Shown: in pieces, positions 1 through 8,261 of the stretch | Layout of the letters: every line of letters begins with the position of its first letter | Numbering within the stretch: the first letter of the stretch is position 1 | Origin: Saccharopolyspora_D taberi | Lineage (GTDB): Bacteria > Actinomycetota > Actinomycetes > Mycobacteriales > Pseudonocardiaceae | Direction of reading: 5' to 3' | Assembly (NCBI RefSeq): GCF_039534165.1 | Contig: NZ_BAAAUX010000019.1 | Span: 434,001-498,000, forward strand | DNA length: 64,000 nucleotides | Notes under the pieces: generated by a model | Databases searched by the model: none | What the model was told of the DNA's origin: nothing | Seen by the model: the letters and a program-made list of their open reading frames with translations, nothing else | Position numbers and translations under genes: made by a program

Positions 1-155
1 CGGTCCTGATCGTGGACGGGAGACAGGCGCGTCGACGCTGAAAGACAAAATTGGGAACGACAGTCAGCTAGCCCCGAGCACAGCGCCTCACTTCGGTAGG
101 ATAAATTGGCGCACAGATTGTACTGACTTGAACTGACGCTTAGAAGGGTAAGCGC

Positions 156-1310
156 ATGGCTTGGAACGAAATTCCAGCGCGGGATGACGCGGATCTATCT
201 TTCCAGGCATACTATGCGCGAACAAATGCCTTATACGGACTTCTTCCTCCTGTAAGCCAGTTGGTGTTTGACCAAATCTGGGAATCGGCCGAGCGGTCAA
301 GCTTGGTCGAAATGAAGAAATCCGCACTTGTGGGCTGCATGGTTGCCGACTTGATTCGAGCGCTGGGACTCAAAGAGATCACAGCGTTTGAACCAGAGGT
401 AGGGGACTGGTTTGTTCACTCGGGCGTTACAAACTACGGTAGCCTTGGTCCAGGCCTAAGTGAGGCCAAGATCGATCTGGCTTCCCACTCCATCCAAGGT
501 GTTACGCGCGCCGAATGCAATATCACAAGCACGGCTTCTGTCAACATGTCTGGCAGCGACGATATTTCACTGGTCGTTGGCCGTTTGACTTCTTACTCGA
601 AATTCGACCTGATTGCCGCCGGTTACCGTGAGCAATCCCCTGGCCTTGCGAAAGCATATCAAAATGGTTCGACCACTGGCAAATGGCTTGGCGTTACAGA
701 TTTGTCCGCACTCTCAATGGGCGGCGAATGGTCCTCGAAGCTTCTGCGCCTGGATGTTCAGGGGATTCCGGATCAAGAACTACTCCTCAGCGCGGTGGCG
801 GACGCTATAGAGCGCTTCCAAAATGCCGTTGAGACCCAAGGGGGCTGGAAGCTTCTTTACGATGACTCCGGCAACGTGATGCATGAACGCCAGCATCAAG
901 GGATGTTTCGAATGTTCTCCCGGCTAGCGTTCGGATCACTTGGTATCCAAATGGATTTGAACTCTGATCATGGGAGCGGCCCTACGGACTTCACTCTACG
1001 CCTGAACAAGTCAACCGCTATTATTGAATTCAAAAAGGACGAAAAACTAGATGAAATGCGCCATGGGGTATCGGTCCAACTGCCGATCTACATGAGGTCC
1101 GCAGGGGCTGCGCACGGATTCTATATAGTTATGTGCCACAAAAGGGATCCGAGCGAAGTCACGGAATTTCTCGCAAGGACAGTGCGTGTGGATTCTACAT
1201 TGGAAGGCATTATGCTTTTTATTATCGACTGCCGTCGAAAAATTTCTGCATCTAAAGCACCTACACGCTCGGCTGTGCCGTATGAGCCACCTGGCTCGCA
1301 TGAATATTAA
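156..1310 (+). CDS. PD-(D/E)XK nuclease-like protein, low GC
   Basis: A 384-residue protein of unrecognised family. The C-terminal third has a motif, GSGPTDF followed about 14 residues later by IIEFKKD, that matches the D...E-x-K core of PD-(D/E)XK nucleases in the GxGPxDF subtype seen in restriction-like proteins. The first 250 residues show no domain I know. The ATG at 156 is preceded by an AGAAGG-type ribosome site. Base composition is clearly lower in GC than the core genome in this window and codon use is relaxed, which suggests recent transfer. It converges on the zinc-ribbon gene. A restriction or other defence role is inference only; the nuclease fold call is moderate. Confidence 0.6.
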   Translation: MAWNEIPARDDADLSFQAYYARTNALYGLLPPVSQLVFDQIWESAERSSLVEMKKSALVGCMVADLIRALGLKEITAFEPEVGDWFVHSGVTNYGSLGPGLSEAKIDLASHSIQGVTRAECNITSTASVNMSGSDDISLVVGRLTSYSKFDLIAAGYREQSPGLAKAYQNGSTTGKWLGVTDLSALSMGGEWSSKLLRLDVQGIPDQELLLSAVADAIERFQNAVETQGGWKLLYDDSGNVMHERQHQGMFRMFSRLAFGSLGIQMDLNSDHGSGPTDFTLRLNKSTAIIEFKKDEKLDEMRHGVSVQLPIYMRSAGAAHGFYIVMCHKRDPSEVTEFLARTVRVDSTLEGIMLFIIDCRRKISASKAPTRSAVPYEPPGSHEY

Positions 1311-1394
1311 TCAGTGTCTTATGGCATTCGACGACTTCGGGTATGGGGCTTTTGGGGTGGGGGCACCTGTCCCGCCAGTTGGGTGGTGAATGGA

Positions 1395-2099
1395 TCAGCG
1401 CTTGGGCGCGTGAGGATCTAGGAGGCGGAGTAGCGCTTCCTGCCTCGTTCGGCAAGGGCCACCGGAGAACCGAGTCAGCATCGGCCCGAGGGCTTGCCAC
1501 TTCTTCGTCTTGGTGCCGTCCGAGTCCAGGTAACCGATCAGGCGCTCATTCTCACCAGCGCCGCATAGGAAGATCCACCGCCGTGTCTGCTCGAAATCCG
1601 AAGTCCGTTCCATGCGGACCGTGTCCAAGTCCACCGTCTCAGAGTGGCCGATCGGCCTTGGAAGCTGGCGCGTGGGTGGCAGGCTGTCGACTTCCGCTGT
1701 CGTCTCCTGCTGCTCACCTTCGGCAGGAACGTTCCGGTCATTGCCTGGAACAAGTTCCGTGACGCTTTCCGTGACATCGGGCTCGGTAGCGCCCGCATCC
1801 GCAGCTTGTTCTGCCGGAACCGGCGCGGCAATACCGTGGGCTTCCGCGAGGTCGGTCACGGCCGTCAGCAGATCCTGAATCGCTTGCTGGGGATTGGTGC
1901 CGCTACTCAACGCTCGCCGTACGGCCACCGTTGCGACGTCGGCGCGTTCGATCACTTCCCATGAACGCGCATCGCCAGCCTGGATCCGGGCCCGGCGGGC
2001 GCGCTGCCTACATGCTGCTCCGTGGTATCGAGCGCGCCGTCCACGTGATGAGCCCGGCGGCAGCGGCTCGCCGCATCCCAGGCATACGCCAGCAGGCAT
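1395..2099 (-). CDS. Zinc-ribbon protein, intact copy of a duplicated gene
   Basis: Predicted 234 residues from the ATG at 2099, which has GGGGA eight bases upstream; an ATG at 2123 is also possible. The N-terminus holds C-x2-C and a later cysteine in the context YHGAACRQRARR, a treble-clef or zinc-ribbon type common in actinobacterial hypothetical proteins that may bind nucleic acid. The middle is acidic and low-complexity. The C-terminal part has the motif ETVDLDTVRMERTSDFEQT, also found in the broken copy at 6703-7222. A pair of CGTGAC hexamers lies just upstream of the chosen start, and another pair falls inside the gene. Function unknown. Confidence 0.6.
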   Translation of the reverse strand: MPAGVCLGCGEPLPPGSSRGRRARYHGAACRQRARRARIQAGDARSWEVIERADVATVAVRRALSSGTNPQQAIQDLLTAVTDLAEAHGIAAPVPAEQAADAGATEPDVTESVTELVPGNDRNVPAEGEQQETTAEVDSLPPTRQLPRPIGHSETVDLDTVRMERTSDFEQTRRWIFLCGAGENERLIGYLDSDGTKTKKWQALGPMLTRFSGGPCRTRQEALLRLLDPHAPKR

Positions 2100-2113
2100 C
2101 GATCGTCCCCAAT

Positions 2114-2131
2114 CGTGACGCATTTCGTGAC
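2114..2131. promoter_or_regulatory. Paired CGTGAC site upstream of zinc-ribbon gene
   Basis: Two CGTGAC hexamers start 12 bases apart, at 2114 and 2126. The same spacing occurs at 1758/1770, 6884/6896 and 7231/7243, and on the other strand at 7270/7282. The site lies just upstream of the zinc-ribbon start, as does the 7231 pair for the second gene copy. It may be an operator or an iteron for a dimeric binding protein on one helix face. The binding protein is unknown. Confidence 0.4.
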
Positions 2132-2177
2132 GCTCGGCGCTTCTCGTCTACCAGCGGCCGGGCTGATCCTGGCCCCG

Positions 2178-2397
2178 CACACAGGAGACAGCGAAGAAGC
2201 GACTCCCGGACGCCGAGGCACGGCTACGCCGATTTCAGGCGGCGATCGGCGCTGGCGTCGATCCGGCGGCGTTGACAGAGGCGATCAATGAGGCTCAAGC
2301 CGAACGGGCAGCCGCCCGCGCCGAGCTGGAGAACAAGCCCGCGCCGAATGCGCTCACCAACGCCGAGATCTACGCCATGATTGCGGTTTTGCCGTGA
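2178..2397 (+). pseudogene. 3' fragment of a large serine recombinase gene
   Basis: This stretch is strongly similar, in DNA and in translation, to codons in the coiled-coil tail of the intact recombinase at about 17,836-18,050. Shared words include DAEARLRRFQAAI, DPAALTEAINEAQAERAAA and AEIYAMI. There is no start and no catalytic or zinc-ribbon domain, and the similarity breaks after the AEIYAMI codons, with a stop at about 2397. It is a remnant of a related element that once sat in this region, on the same strand as the intact gene. Confidence 0.75.
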
Positions 2398-2607
2398 TCA
2401 AGTCCGCCGCAGCGTTCGAGATCCCGACGCCGCAGCCGGCCGGACCCCCCGGCTTGTCGGTGATCTTCTTCGTCGGCGCGGGGTTGAGCTTTTGCTCCAG
2501 CGGAGACGATTGTTGATGTGCACGGCGTGCTCAGCGCAGGAAAATGGCAGTTTGGCACAGCGCCGTGCGGCCGACGTGGTTATTCCTGCCGAAGCCATGG
2601 CGCCGGT

Positions 2608-3993
2608 TTAGGCGGCTTCGGGTGCGGTGGTGGTGAGGTCAGCGGCTACGGCGATCCGGTTCGGGTCGAGACCGCCGTCGGCCAGAGTTTCCTGGTCGGT
2701 GTGCGTGGCTACGAGCAGGAGCTCGCCGCGCACGAGTCCGGTGCCGGGGAGCTGTAATTGTTGCAGGAGATCGGACGGATCCGGCACAGGGCGGACCCAG
2801 ACGCCGCGTGCCCTGGCCAGCTCGCAGGCGCGACCCCACAGCGGTGGCCTCGGCGGGGGAACCGCGTCGTGCGCGGCGGGATTGTCGTGGCCGCCTGCGG
2901 GGGAGCGATCGGGTTGGGTGCAATAGGCGGTGGCCGGGCTGAGGCGCGGTGCTCGGCGGTTGTACTCGCGCCATTGCTGGAGTTCGCGAGAGTAGTCGAG
3001 GGCTTCCACCCGGGCGGTGGGAGTGGAGATGACGGGGAAAGTGCCGCGGCGGTCGTCGCGGGCTGCGTGGACGATGACGAGTTCGCCGCGGGTGATGCGC
3101 TCGGCGAAGGTGTCGATGCCGAGCATTCGGGCGGTGTCGGTGTAGCGGGTGGTCACCTCGTCGATGTCCTGTCCGGCGCTCTCGGTGGTGGTGCGCCATC
3201 GCAGGTGTCCGGGGCAGCTGGTGGTGCGGTGCAGGCGGCGGCGCCAGCATCCGCGGCTGTTTTCGCAGCGTTCCCAGCTCGGCTCGACGGTGCCGGTGAC
3301 GAACAGCTCGACCTGTTCGATACGGAGTTGGCGGGTGTCGCCGCCGGGTGGGCGGATCAGCCGCACGCACGGCACCAACTGCTGCCAGTCCTCTTCGGCG
3401 CGGGAGGTCAGCCATAGCGGTTCGATTCCATCGCGGCGGGTCAGGTCGGTGCGGCGCCGGGCGGTGACCGCGTCGATGCCGCTGACCTGGATCTCTAGGG
3501 CGAACCTGGAACCGTCGGGTCGTTGGAACTGCACATCGGAGCGGTAGCTGCGGTTGGTGCCATTAACTTCGGTGCGCACCGGGTCGTTGCCTGCGCTGCG
3601 GAAAGCGACCACGGCGCGGGCTTTGAGGATCTTGTGTTCTTGGCTTTCGGAGGGGGAGGCCGGTGCGTGGCCGGTGCAGTCTTGCTCGCCTGGGAAGTGA
3701 ACCCAGTGGAAGCCGTGTTCGTCGCGTTCCTCCCGGCTGGAGGACGCGTGGTGCGGGTTGCGTTTGAGGTAGACCCGGTGGCCTTCGATGCAGCGGGCCA
3801 CCCGCCGCCCCCGATGATGCCCTGGGCCGCTGCCGTGGCGGTCTTCGTGGAACCGGGTCCGGTCGAAATGGCCTGTGGGCTGGCCAAGTTCGGGCAGCCG
3901 GGCGTCGAGATCGACACAGGCGTCGTCATCGGAGAACGCGATCACCGTCACTGGCAGCGCTCCTCGCCTCGCGAAATGCGTCTTGGCGACCAT
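2608..3993 (-). CDS. CoiA-like nuclease-domain protein
   Basis: Predicted 461 residues from the ATG at 3993; the frame is open upstream to 4068. Residues about 130-230 resemble the nuclease region of competence protein CoiA. A conserved H-x-x-L-K start is followed by YRSDVQF, then ALEIQVSGID and an RRTDLTRRDGIEPLWL segment, which matches the D...E-x-Q variant of the PD-(D/E)XK fold and the 'gi..lWl' strand. The rest is arginine and proline rich and unrecognised. GC content is high, unlike the low-GC gene at 156. In other actinobacteria such proteins are mostly uncharacterised, so a role in DNA processing is inference. Confidence 0.6.
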   Translation of the reverse strand: MVAKTHFARRGALPVTVIAFSDDDACVDLDARLPELGQPTGHFDRTRFHEDRHGSGPGHHRGRRVARCIEGHRVYLKRNPHHASSSREERDEHGFHWVHFPGEQDCTGHAPASPSESQEHKILKARAVVAFRSAGNDPVRTEVNGTNRSYRSDVQFQRPDGSRFALEIQVSGIDAVTARRRTDLTRRDGIEPLWLTSRAEEDWQQLVPCVRLIRPPGGDTRQLRIEQVELFVTGTVEPSWERCENSRGCWRRRLHRTTSCPGHLRWRTTTESAGQDIDEVTTRYTDTARMLGIDTFAERITRGELVIVHAARDDRRGTFPVISTPTARVEALDYSRELQQWREYNRRAPRLSPATAYCTQPDRSPAGGHDNPAAHDAVPPPRPPLWGRACELARARGVWVRPVPDPSDLLQQLQLPGTGLVRGELLLVATHTDQETLADGGLDPNRIAVAADLTTTAPEAA

Positions 3994-4079
3994 CGTGACC
4001 AGGGGGTCCGACGTCGGGCAGGGATCAGCCGTAGTTGCCTGCGGGGCGTTGCTGCATATCGGTGACACGGCTGGGCTGA

Positions 4080-4765
<686 letters not shown>

Positions 4766-4796
4766 AAAAACCCCAGGTCAAGCGCTTGACCTGGGG
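4766..4796 (-). terminator. Perfect hairpin and T-run, probable original tRNA-Leu terminator
   Basis: Two 12-base arms, CCCCAGGTCAAG and CTTGACCTGGGG, flank a CG dinucleotide. On the minus strand they are followed by TTTTT. On that strand the hairpin directly follows CTCGGACA, the last bases of a tRNA-Leu acceptor end, so it looks like an intrinsic terminator of a tRNA gene. It is separated from the living tRNA gene by the integrated element. Confidence 0.75.
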
Positions 4797-4803
4797 TAAA
4801 CGA

Positions 4804-4825
4804 GTGTCCGAGGGGGGGGGAGTTG
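4804..4825. other. Left attachment site (attL-like copy of the tRNA-Leu 3' end)
   Basis: GTGTCCGAGGGGGG here is identical to 18,194-18,207, the 3' end of the tRNA-Leu gene. After three extra G bases, similarity continues as AGTTG against ACTTG. The rest of the tRNA gene is not reconstituted to the right. Together with the adjoining terminator this marks the probable left boundary of the integrated element. The exact crossover cannot be fixed from sequence. Confidence 0.6.
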
Positions 4826-5210
4826 CGCACTAGCCACCCGGCTCGCGCTGCCCGACAGCAGCTAACGGGTACGCGAAGTAAGCGGCGTGGCGGGGCGCTA
4901 GGACGCGCCACCGCCACGGCCGGGCGGCAGCCGGGAACGTCCAGTGTGCGGAGGCAGACCGCTTCGACCTGGTGGAACTTGACGAGGAAGGAAGCCCAGC
5001 GCGGTCCGCACAGTGCAGGTGACATGAAAACGGCCGACGAGCAAGATTGACCTCAAGATGGGCACAACAACGGAGCAGACACCCACCTTGCCTTGCCAGG
5101 CCACTGTGGACGACGCAGACTCGCGGCGCCCCAATCCCTCCACGAGAGCGGGCGGACGTACCTCTCAGTCCTCCCCTCGGGAACTATCAGCCTCCGGGCA
5201 GCCAGGTGAT
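4826..5210. other. Left end of element, no recognisable gene
   Basis: Only short frames without known motifs are present. The first bases may retain worn tRNA-like sequence (GCACTAGCC against GCACTAGCA in the tRNA gene), but no cloverleaf can be drawn. Confidence 0.4.
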
Positions 5211-6179
5211 TCAGAAGAGTTGCTTCCGATCACCTAAAGAAGTAAGGTTGCCGCATTCAACATTTTCCTCGGCGTTATTCTCGCGAGCAGATCCAAGATT
5301 GTCCAATATTTCATTGGGCGACTTCAAAAGCTCTGGCCTATCACGAAGCAGGCGCAATTCCTCTTCGGTTAGAACCCTAACAGCGATTCCTTGGTCGTTT
5401 TTGACCGCCAACATGGAGCTTAGCTTGACGACGGTATTCGGCCCGTCCTTCATTGCCTCAATTAGCTTTACCGCAGCATTCGCCTCTCGTTCGTCAACTT
5501 CAGATCTCGGAGAATTTATATAATGCAAAGCTCCAGCACGTTCGATCTGATCTGCGACTCGTGCTATCCTGTCCGCCGCGCCCGAATTTTCGACTTTCAA
5601 TGTCCACCGACGAAACCACGAGCCATGTTCAACTATTGAATAGCCATAAACATTCAGTTTGAACTCGTCTAACAGATCAGCCAGAGCATCCAGCACCCCT
5701 TCCTCTGGCTCATCAGCTACGGTGTAGAGCGAAAGTTCGGGAATTTGTGAATCCTCGGGATATTCTGGCTCCACCACACCAGGATTGTACAATGCCTCCG
5801 TGAGCCTCCATGCCAAAAGGAGTGGCTCTAGCGTGCTCTGCGCGAGCTTCAGATCTCGATCCAGGCGACCAACTTCACCACCACTGCCTAGACCCGCAAG
5901 ACCCTCACCAATCGAGTCGATCTCAATCCTGTCGGGCAGTCGCTCGATTAGACTCCGGAGATTCTTTTGAAACTTGCGGTCACGCAAGGCCCCATACGCT
6001 AAAGCTGTAGCTACATCACTTGCCAGGGCCGCTTGATGCTTCCTAATCGAGATTTCATCGAGCCGCTCTCTGAATGCTCGACGTATGCGGTCAATCTCTT
6101 CCTTTGCCTCGCCTTCAAATTTTCCTGGGTCTTTGCCCGACACTATAGAAAAAAGAAGGTGTGTCGCTACGTCGTTCAT
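5211..6179 (-). CDS. Low-GC orphan protein of unknown function
   Basis: A 322-residue acidic protein starting at ATG 6179 after a GGGGGCAAGG stretch. No signal peptide or membrane span is evident. It is predicted to be mostly helical in its first 130 residues, with charged segments such as EAKEEIDRIRRAFRERLDEI. The middle is mixed alpha/beta, and near the C-terminus there is a segment KLSSMLAVKNDQGIAVRVLTEEEL. I do not recognise a family. Its GC content is much lower than that of the recombinase-translocase operon, so it is probably cargo gained separately. Its position at the end of the element fits an accessory gene, but no function can be assigned. Confidence 0.55.
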   Translation of the reverse strand: MNDVATHLLFSIVSGKDPGKFEGEAKEEIDRIRRAFRERLDEISIRKHQAALASDVATALAYGALRDRKFQKNLRSLIERLPDRIEIDSIGEGLAGLGSGGEVGRLDRDLKLAQSTLEPLLLAWRLTEALYNPGVVEPEYPEDSQIPELSLYTVADEPEEGVLDALADLLDEFKLNVYGYSIVEHGSWFRRWTLKVENSGAADRIARVADQIERAGALHYINSPRSEVDEREANAAVKLIEAMKDGPNTVVKLSSMLAVKNDQGIAVRVLTEEELRLLRDRPELLKSPNEILDNLGSARENNAEENVECGNLTSLGDRKQLF

Positions 6180-6702
6180 CCTTGCCCCCAGCCCGTTTCG
6201 TATTAGTCACCTTCGCGAAGCATTCCAAACATTGTGCACTATAGCGCACATGCGAGCAAGAGCGCTTAAACGGGGGCAGCCCTTACCATTCAGGAGAACG
6301 GTGACAACTCCCAGGTTGTGAGAGCGTTCTTACCCAAGCACGGGGTCTCGGGGTTTGCCAGCCGGGTCAGCACCATTTCAGTGGAGCAGGTGGTATCCCC
6401 GTGGACGAGGCGTCCCGTCTGGCCCGTTGAGACGGGTCGTTGGACAGGTCGGCAGGACAGGCGGAGTACCAGATGACCTGCGGATTCGCTCAATCGACTC
6501 GGCTCGGGACGGCCGTTGCACAGTGTCCCAAGGCGTCCCTGGACTGATGGCTGGGCCGCAAATACGACGCCCAGCACCGGGACACGGGCGCTGTCCAAAG
6601 GCAGGGCCACTTCACCGACAGACAGTGAACCCGGTCCTGAGCACAACTCGACACACAGTGCGGCACGCAGACAAGGCGCCAGCGAACGATCAACGCGGGG
6701 GC
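6180..6702. other. Non-coding or decayed stretch upstream of the orphan
   Basis: No convincing gene. It contains the upstream region of the orphan gene and decayed sequence next to the broken zinc-ribbon copy. Short frames on both strands show no recognisable motif. Confidence 0.4.
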
Positions 6703-7222
6703 ACTACGGAGGATGGTCCACCGCCCGGTCTGCTCGAAGTCCGATGACCGCTTGACGCGAACCGTGTCCAGGTCCACCGTCTCGTTCTGGCAGACGGGGC
6801 GGATGCTGTTGTACCTGCGACGGTTCGCCAGTTTCGTCCGCTGTGCGATCGTGCCCGGTGTCGGCACCCGCGCCCAGGTCTTCCGTGACACCTTTCGTGA
6901 CCTAGCCCCTAGAAGGGCTTTCCTCCGCGCGCTTCTGAGCTGGTCCGGCGACGCCGTACGCGCTCGCGAGATCGGTTGCGGCTACCAGCAAGTCGCGGAT
7001 TGCCTGCCGTGGGTCGGCGCCGTTGGTCATCGCCCGCCGCGCGGCGACCATCGCGGCGTCGGTCCGTTCTAGTGCGTCCCAGTCCTGCCCGCCTGCTGCC
7101 TGCAAACGCGCCCGCCGGGCTCGCTGCCGACACGCCGCTCCGTGATACCGCGCCCGCCGTCCACGACCGGACCCTGGCGGCAACACCTCACCACATCCCA
7201 GGCACACACCAGCAGATATCAA
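6703..7222 (-). pseudogene. Broken second copy of the zinc-ribbon gene
   Basis: From about 7222 (a TTG codon) to 6902 the reading frame encodes GVCLGCGEVLPPGSGRGRR and YHGAACRQRARRARLQ, closely matching the intact gene at 1395-2099. A stop follows at 6902. Another frame then carries NETVDLDTVRVKRSSDFEQT at about 6703-6786, the equivalent of the intact gene's C-terminal motif. The part after that motif is absent. So this is a frameshifted and truncated paralogue. The first 106 residues could still be made as a short zinc-ribbon protein, but the start is weak. Confidence 0.7.
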
Positions 7223-7230
7223 AGCCCATC

Positions 7231-7287
7231 CGTGACACGTTTCGTGACAGCGATCGACACCTAGCCGACGTCACGAAACATGTCACG
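7231..7287. promoter_or_regulatory. Two paired CGTGAC sites in opposite orientation
   Basis: CGTGAC occurs at 7231 and 7243, and its complement GTCACG at 7270 and 7282, each pair with a 12-base period. The cluster is just upstream of the broken zinc-ribbon copy. It resembles an operator or iteron array; the binding protein is unknown. Confidence 0.45.
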
Positions 7288-7338
7288 AAACTTTCGTTTT
7301 GGAACCACGGACTAAAGGGGGAAGCCCGATGGCGCGGC

Positions 7339-7545
7339 CTACAGACGGCGCAGTCCATCTAGGATAGCCACATGGACCTCGCGCGACGGCTTTGCGAACC
7401 CGCCGATCGGAGGTCTCTGCAACTCCGCGATCGACAAGATTCTGGTTGGTAGATCCGGGTTGAGATCGCCCTGCCACGCCGTGACGTAGCCGTCCGGCTC
7501 ACGGCCAAGGCGATGCCGTCCCACCCGTGCGGCGAACACAATCAT
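7339..7545 (-). CDS. Small conserved-looking protein, second gene of a pair
   Basis: A 68-residue protein whose ATG overlaps the TGA of the upstream gene (7542-8015) in an ATGA junction, a sign of translational coupling. It includes REPDGYVTAWQGDLNP and ends HVAILDGLRRL. No family is recognised and no membrane span is seen. The coupling is the main reason to believe it is real. Confidence 0.5.
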   Translation of the reverse strand: MIVFAARVGRHRLGREPDGYVTAWQGDLNPDLPTRILSIAELQRPPIGGFAKPSREVHVAILDGLRRL

Positions 7546-8015
7546 CCGACAGCCTGACCGTTCGGGAGTCCTGGTCTCCCCCCTTCACGGACCCGAGTAA
7601 CGAGTTCGTCCAGCGTCGTCACCAGCACGTCTCGATCCCTTGCGGTGCCGCGCCCCAGCGGCAGGTAGCTGGCGGCGTCATCAAGAAGCCACTGCGCCTT
7701 TCGCACAAGCACGGCCATCTGAGGATCCTCGGCCGAGATCGCGGGCTGAACGTTCTTGTTCTCCGCAGCAGCCGCGGCCATAAGCCGCAACAAGCAGGCG
7801 CCGCACGGAGAGCACGGACGAGCCTTGCCCGGCGCCAGAGGATTCGTTGGGTCGGTCGTTTCCTCCACGTCCGCCGGGCGAAACCTCAGCCAGCACCACG
7901 CCTGAACTACGTCGTCTTCGCTGGTCGGCATCTCGCAGTGCGCGATGCGCAGGGACTCCACGACGAGTCCCGGCCTGATCTGAAACCACTGTGCTTGCTC
8001 AGCTGTCGCTTCCAC
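7542..8015 (-). CDS. Hypothetical protein with cysteine cluster
   Basis: A 157-residue protein. Near residue 78 it has a compact cluster C-S-P-C-G-A-C in the context ARPCSPCGACLLRLM, which could bind a metal, though its spacing does not match a family I know. Elsewhere it is rich in alanine and arginine. It is the first gene of a two-gene minus-strand operon and is divergent from the HTH-NUDIX-like gene at 8262, with about 250 bases of shared upstream sequence rich in inverted repeats. Function unknown. Confidence 0.55.
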   Translation of the reverse strand: MEATAEQAQWFQIRPGLVVESLRIAHCEMPTSEDDVVQAWCWLRFRPADVEETTDPTNPLAPGKARPCSPCGACLLRLMAAAAAENKNVQPAISAEDPQMAVLVRKAQWLLDDAASYLPLGRGTARDRDVLVTTLDELVTRVREGGRPGLPNGQAVG

Positions 8016-8037
8016 AGGTGATCTCTCCCATCTGGAA

Positions 8038-8190
8038 GGACCACGGCCAGAACCGAGCGCACCCGGCCGGCTCCGTTCGGCCGTGGTCCATGCCCGACAG
8101 CGTTCCTGGCGCGGTGACGCCGCCGGACGATTTGGGGACCGCCAGGAGGCGGCCCGTGTCAGACTGAAATCATGCTTTCATCAGCGCTGA
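8038..8190. promoter_or_regulatory. Divergent control region with inverted repeats
   Basis: GGACCACGGCC near 8038 is repeated in inverse as GGCCGTGGTCC ending near 8090, with a loop of about 30 bases. Further right, TCAGCGCTGA at 8181-8190 is a perfect ten-base palindrome, and TGAAATCAT occurs just before it at 8164; the same word recurs in the XRE/excisionase control region near 12,497. The region separates genes starting at 8015 (minus) and 8262 (plus). Confidence 0.4.
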
Positions 8191-8261
8191 ATCAGCGGAA
8201 CGACTTGAACACGACCTGCTGACGACACACGACGCCTCGGTAGCGCGAACGGGAGTTGGCA

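Noticed and set aside
4826..4890. A second complete tRNA-Leu gene at the left boundary
   Set aside because: Only the 3' end and a few scattered words match; no acceptor or anticodon stem can be formed.
4823..5050. A 75-codon frame at the left end, as a possible continuation of the recombinase in the excised circle
   Set aside because: The frame does not match: joining at the shared repeat reads the left end in another frame and meets a stop after about 14 codons.
6290..6747. A transposase remnant between the orphan and the broken zinc-ribbon copy
   Set aside because: No DDE or HUH motif and no terminal inverted repeats could be found; the frames look random.
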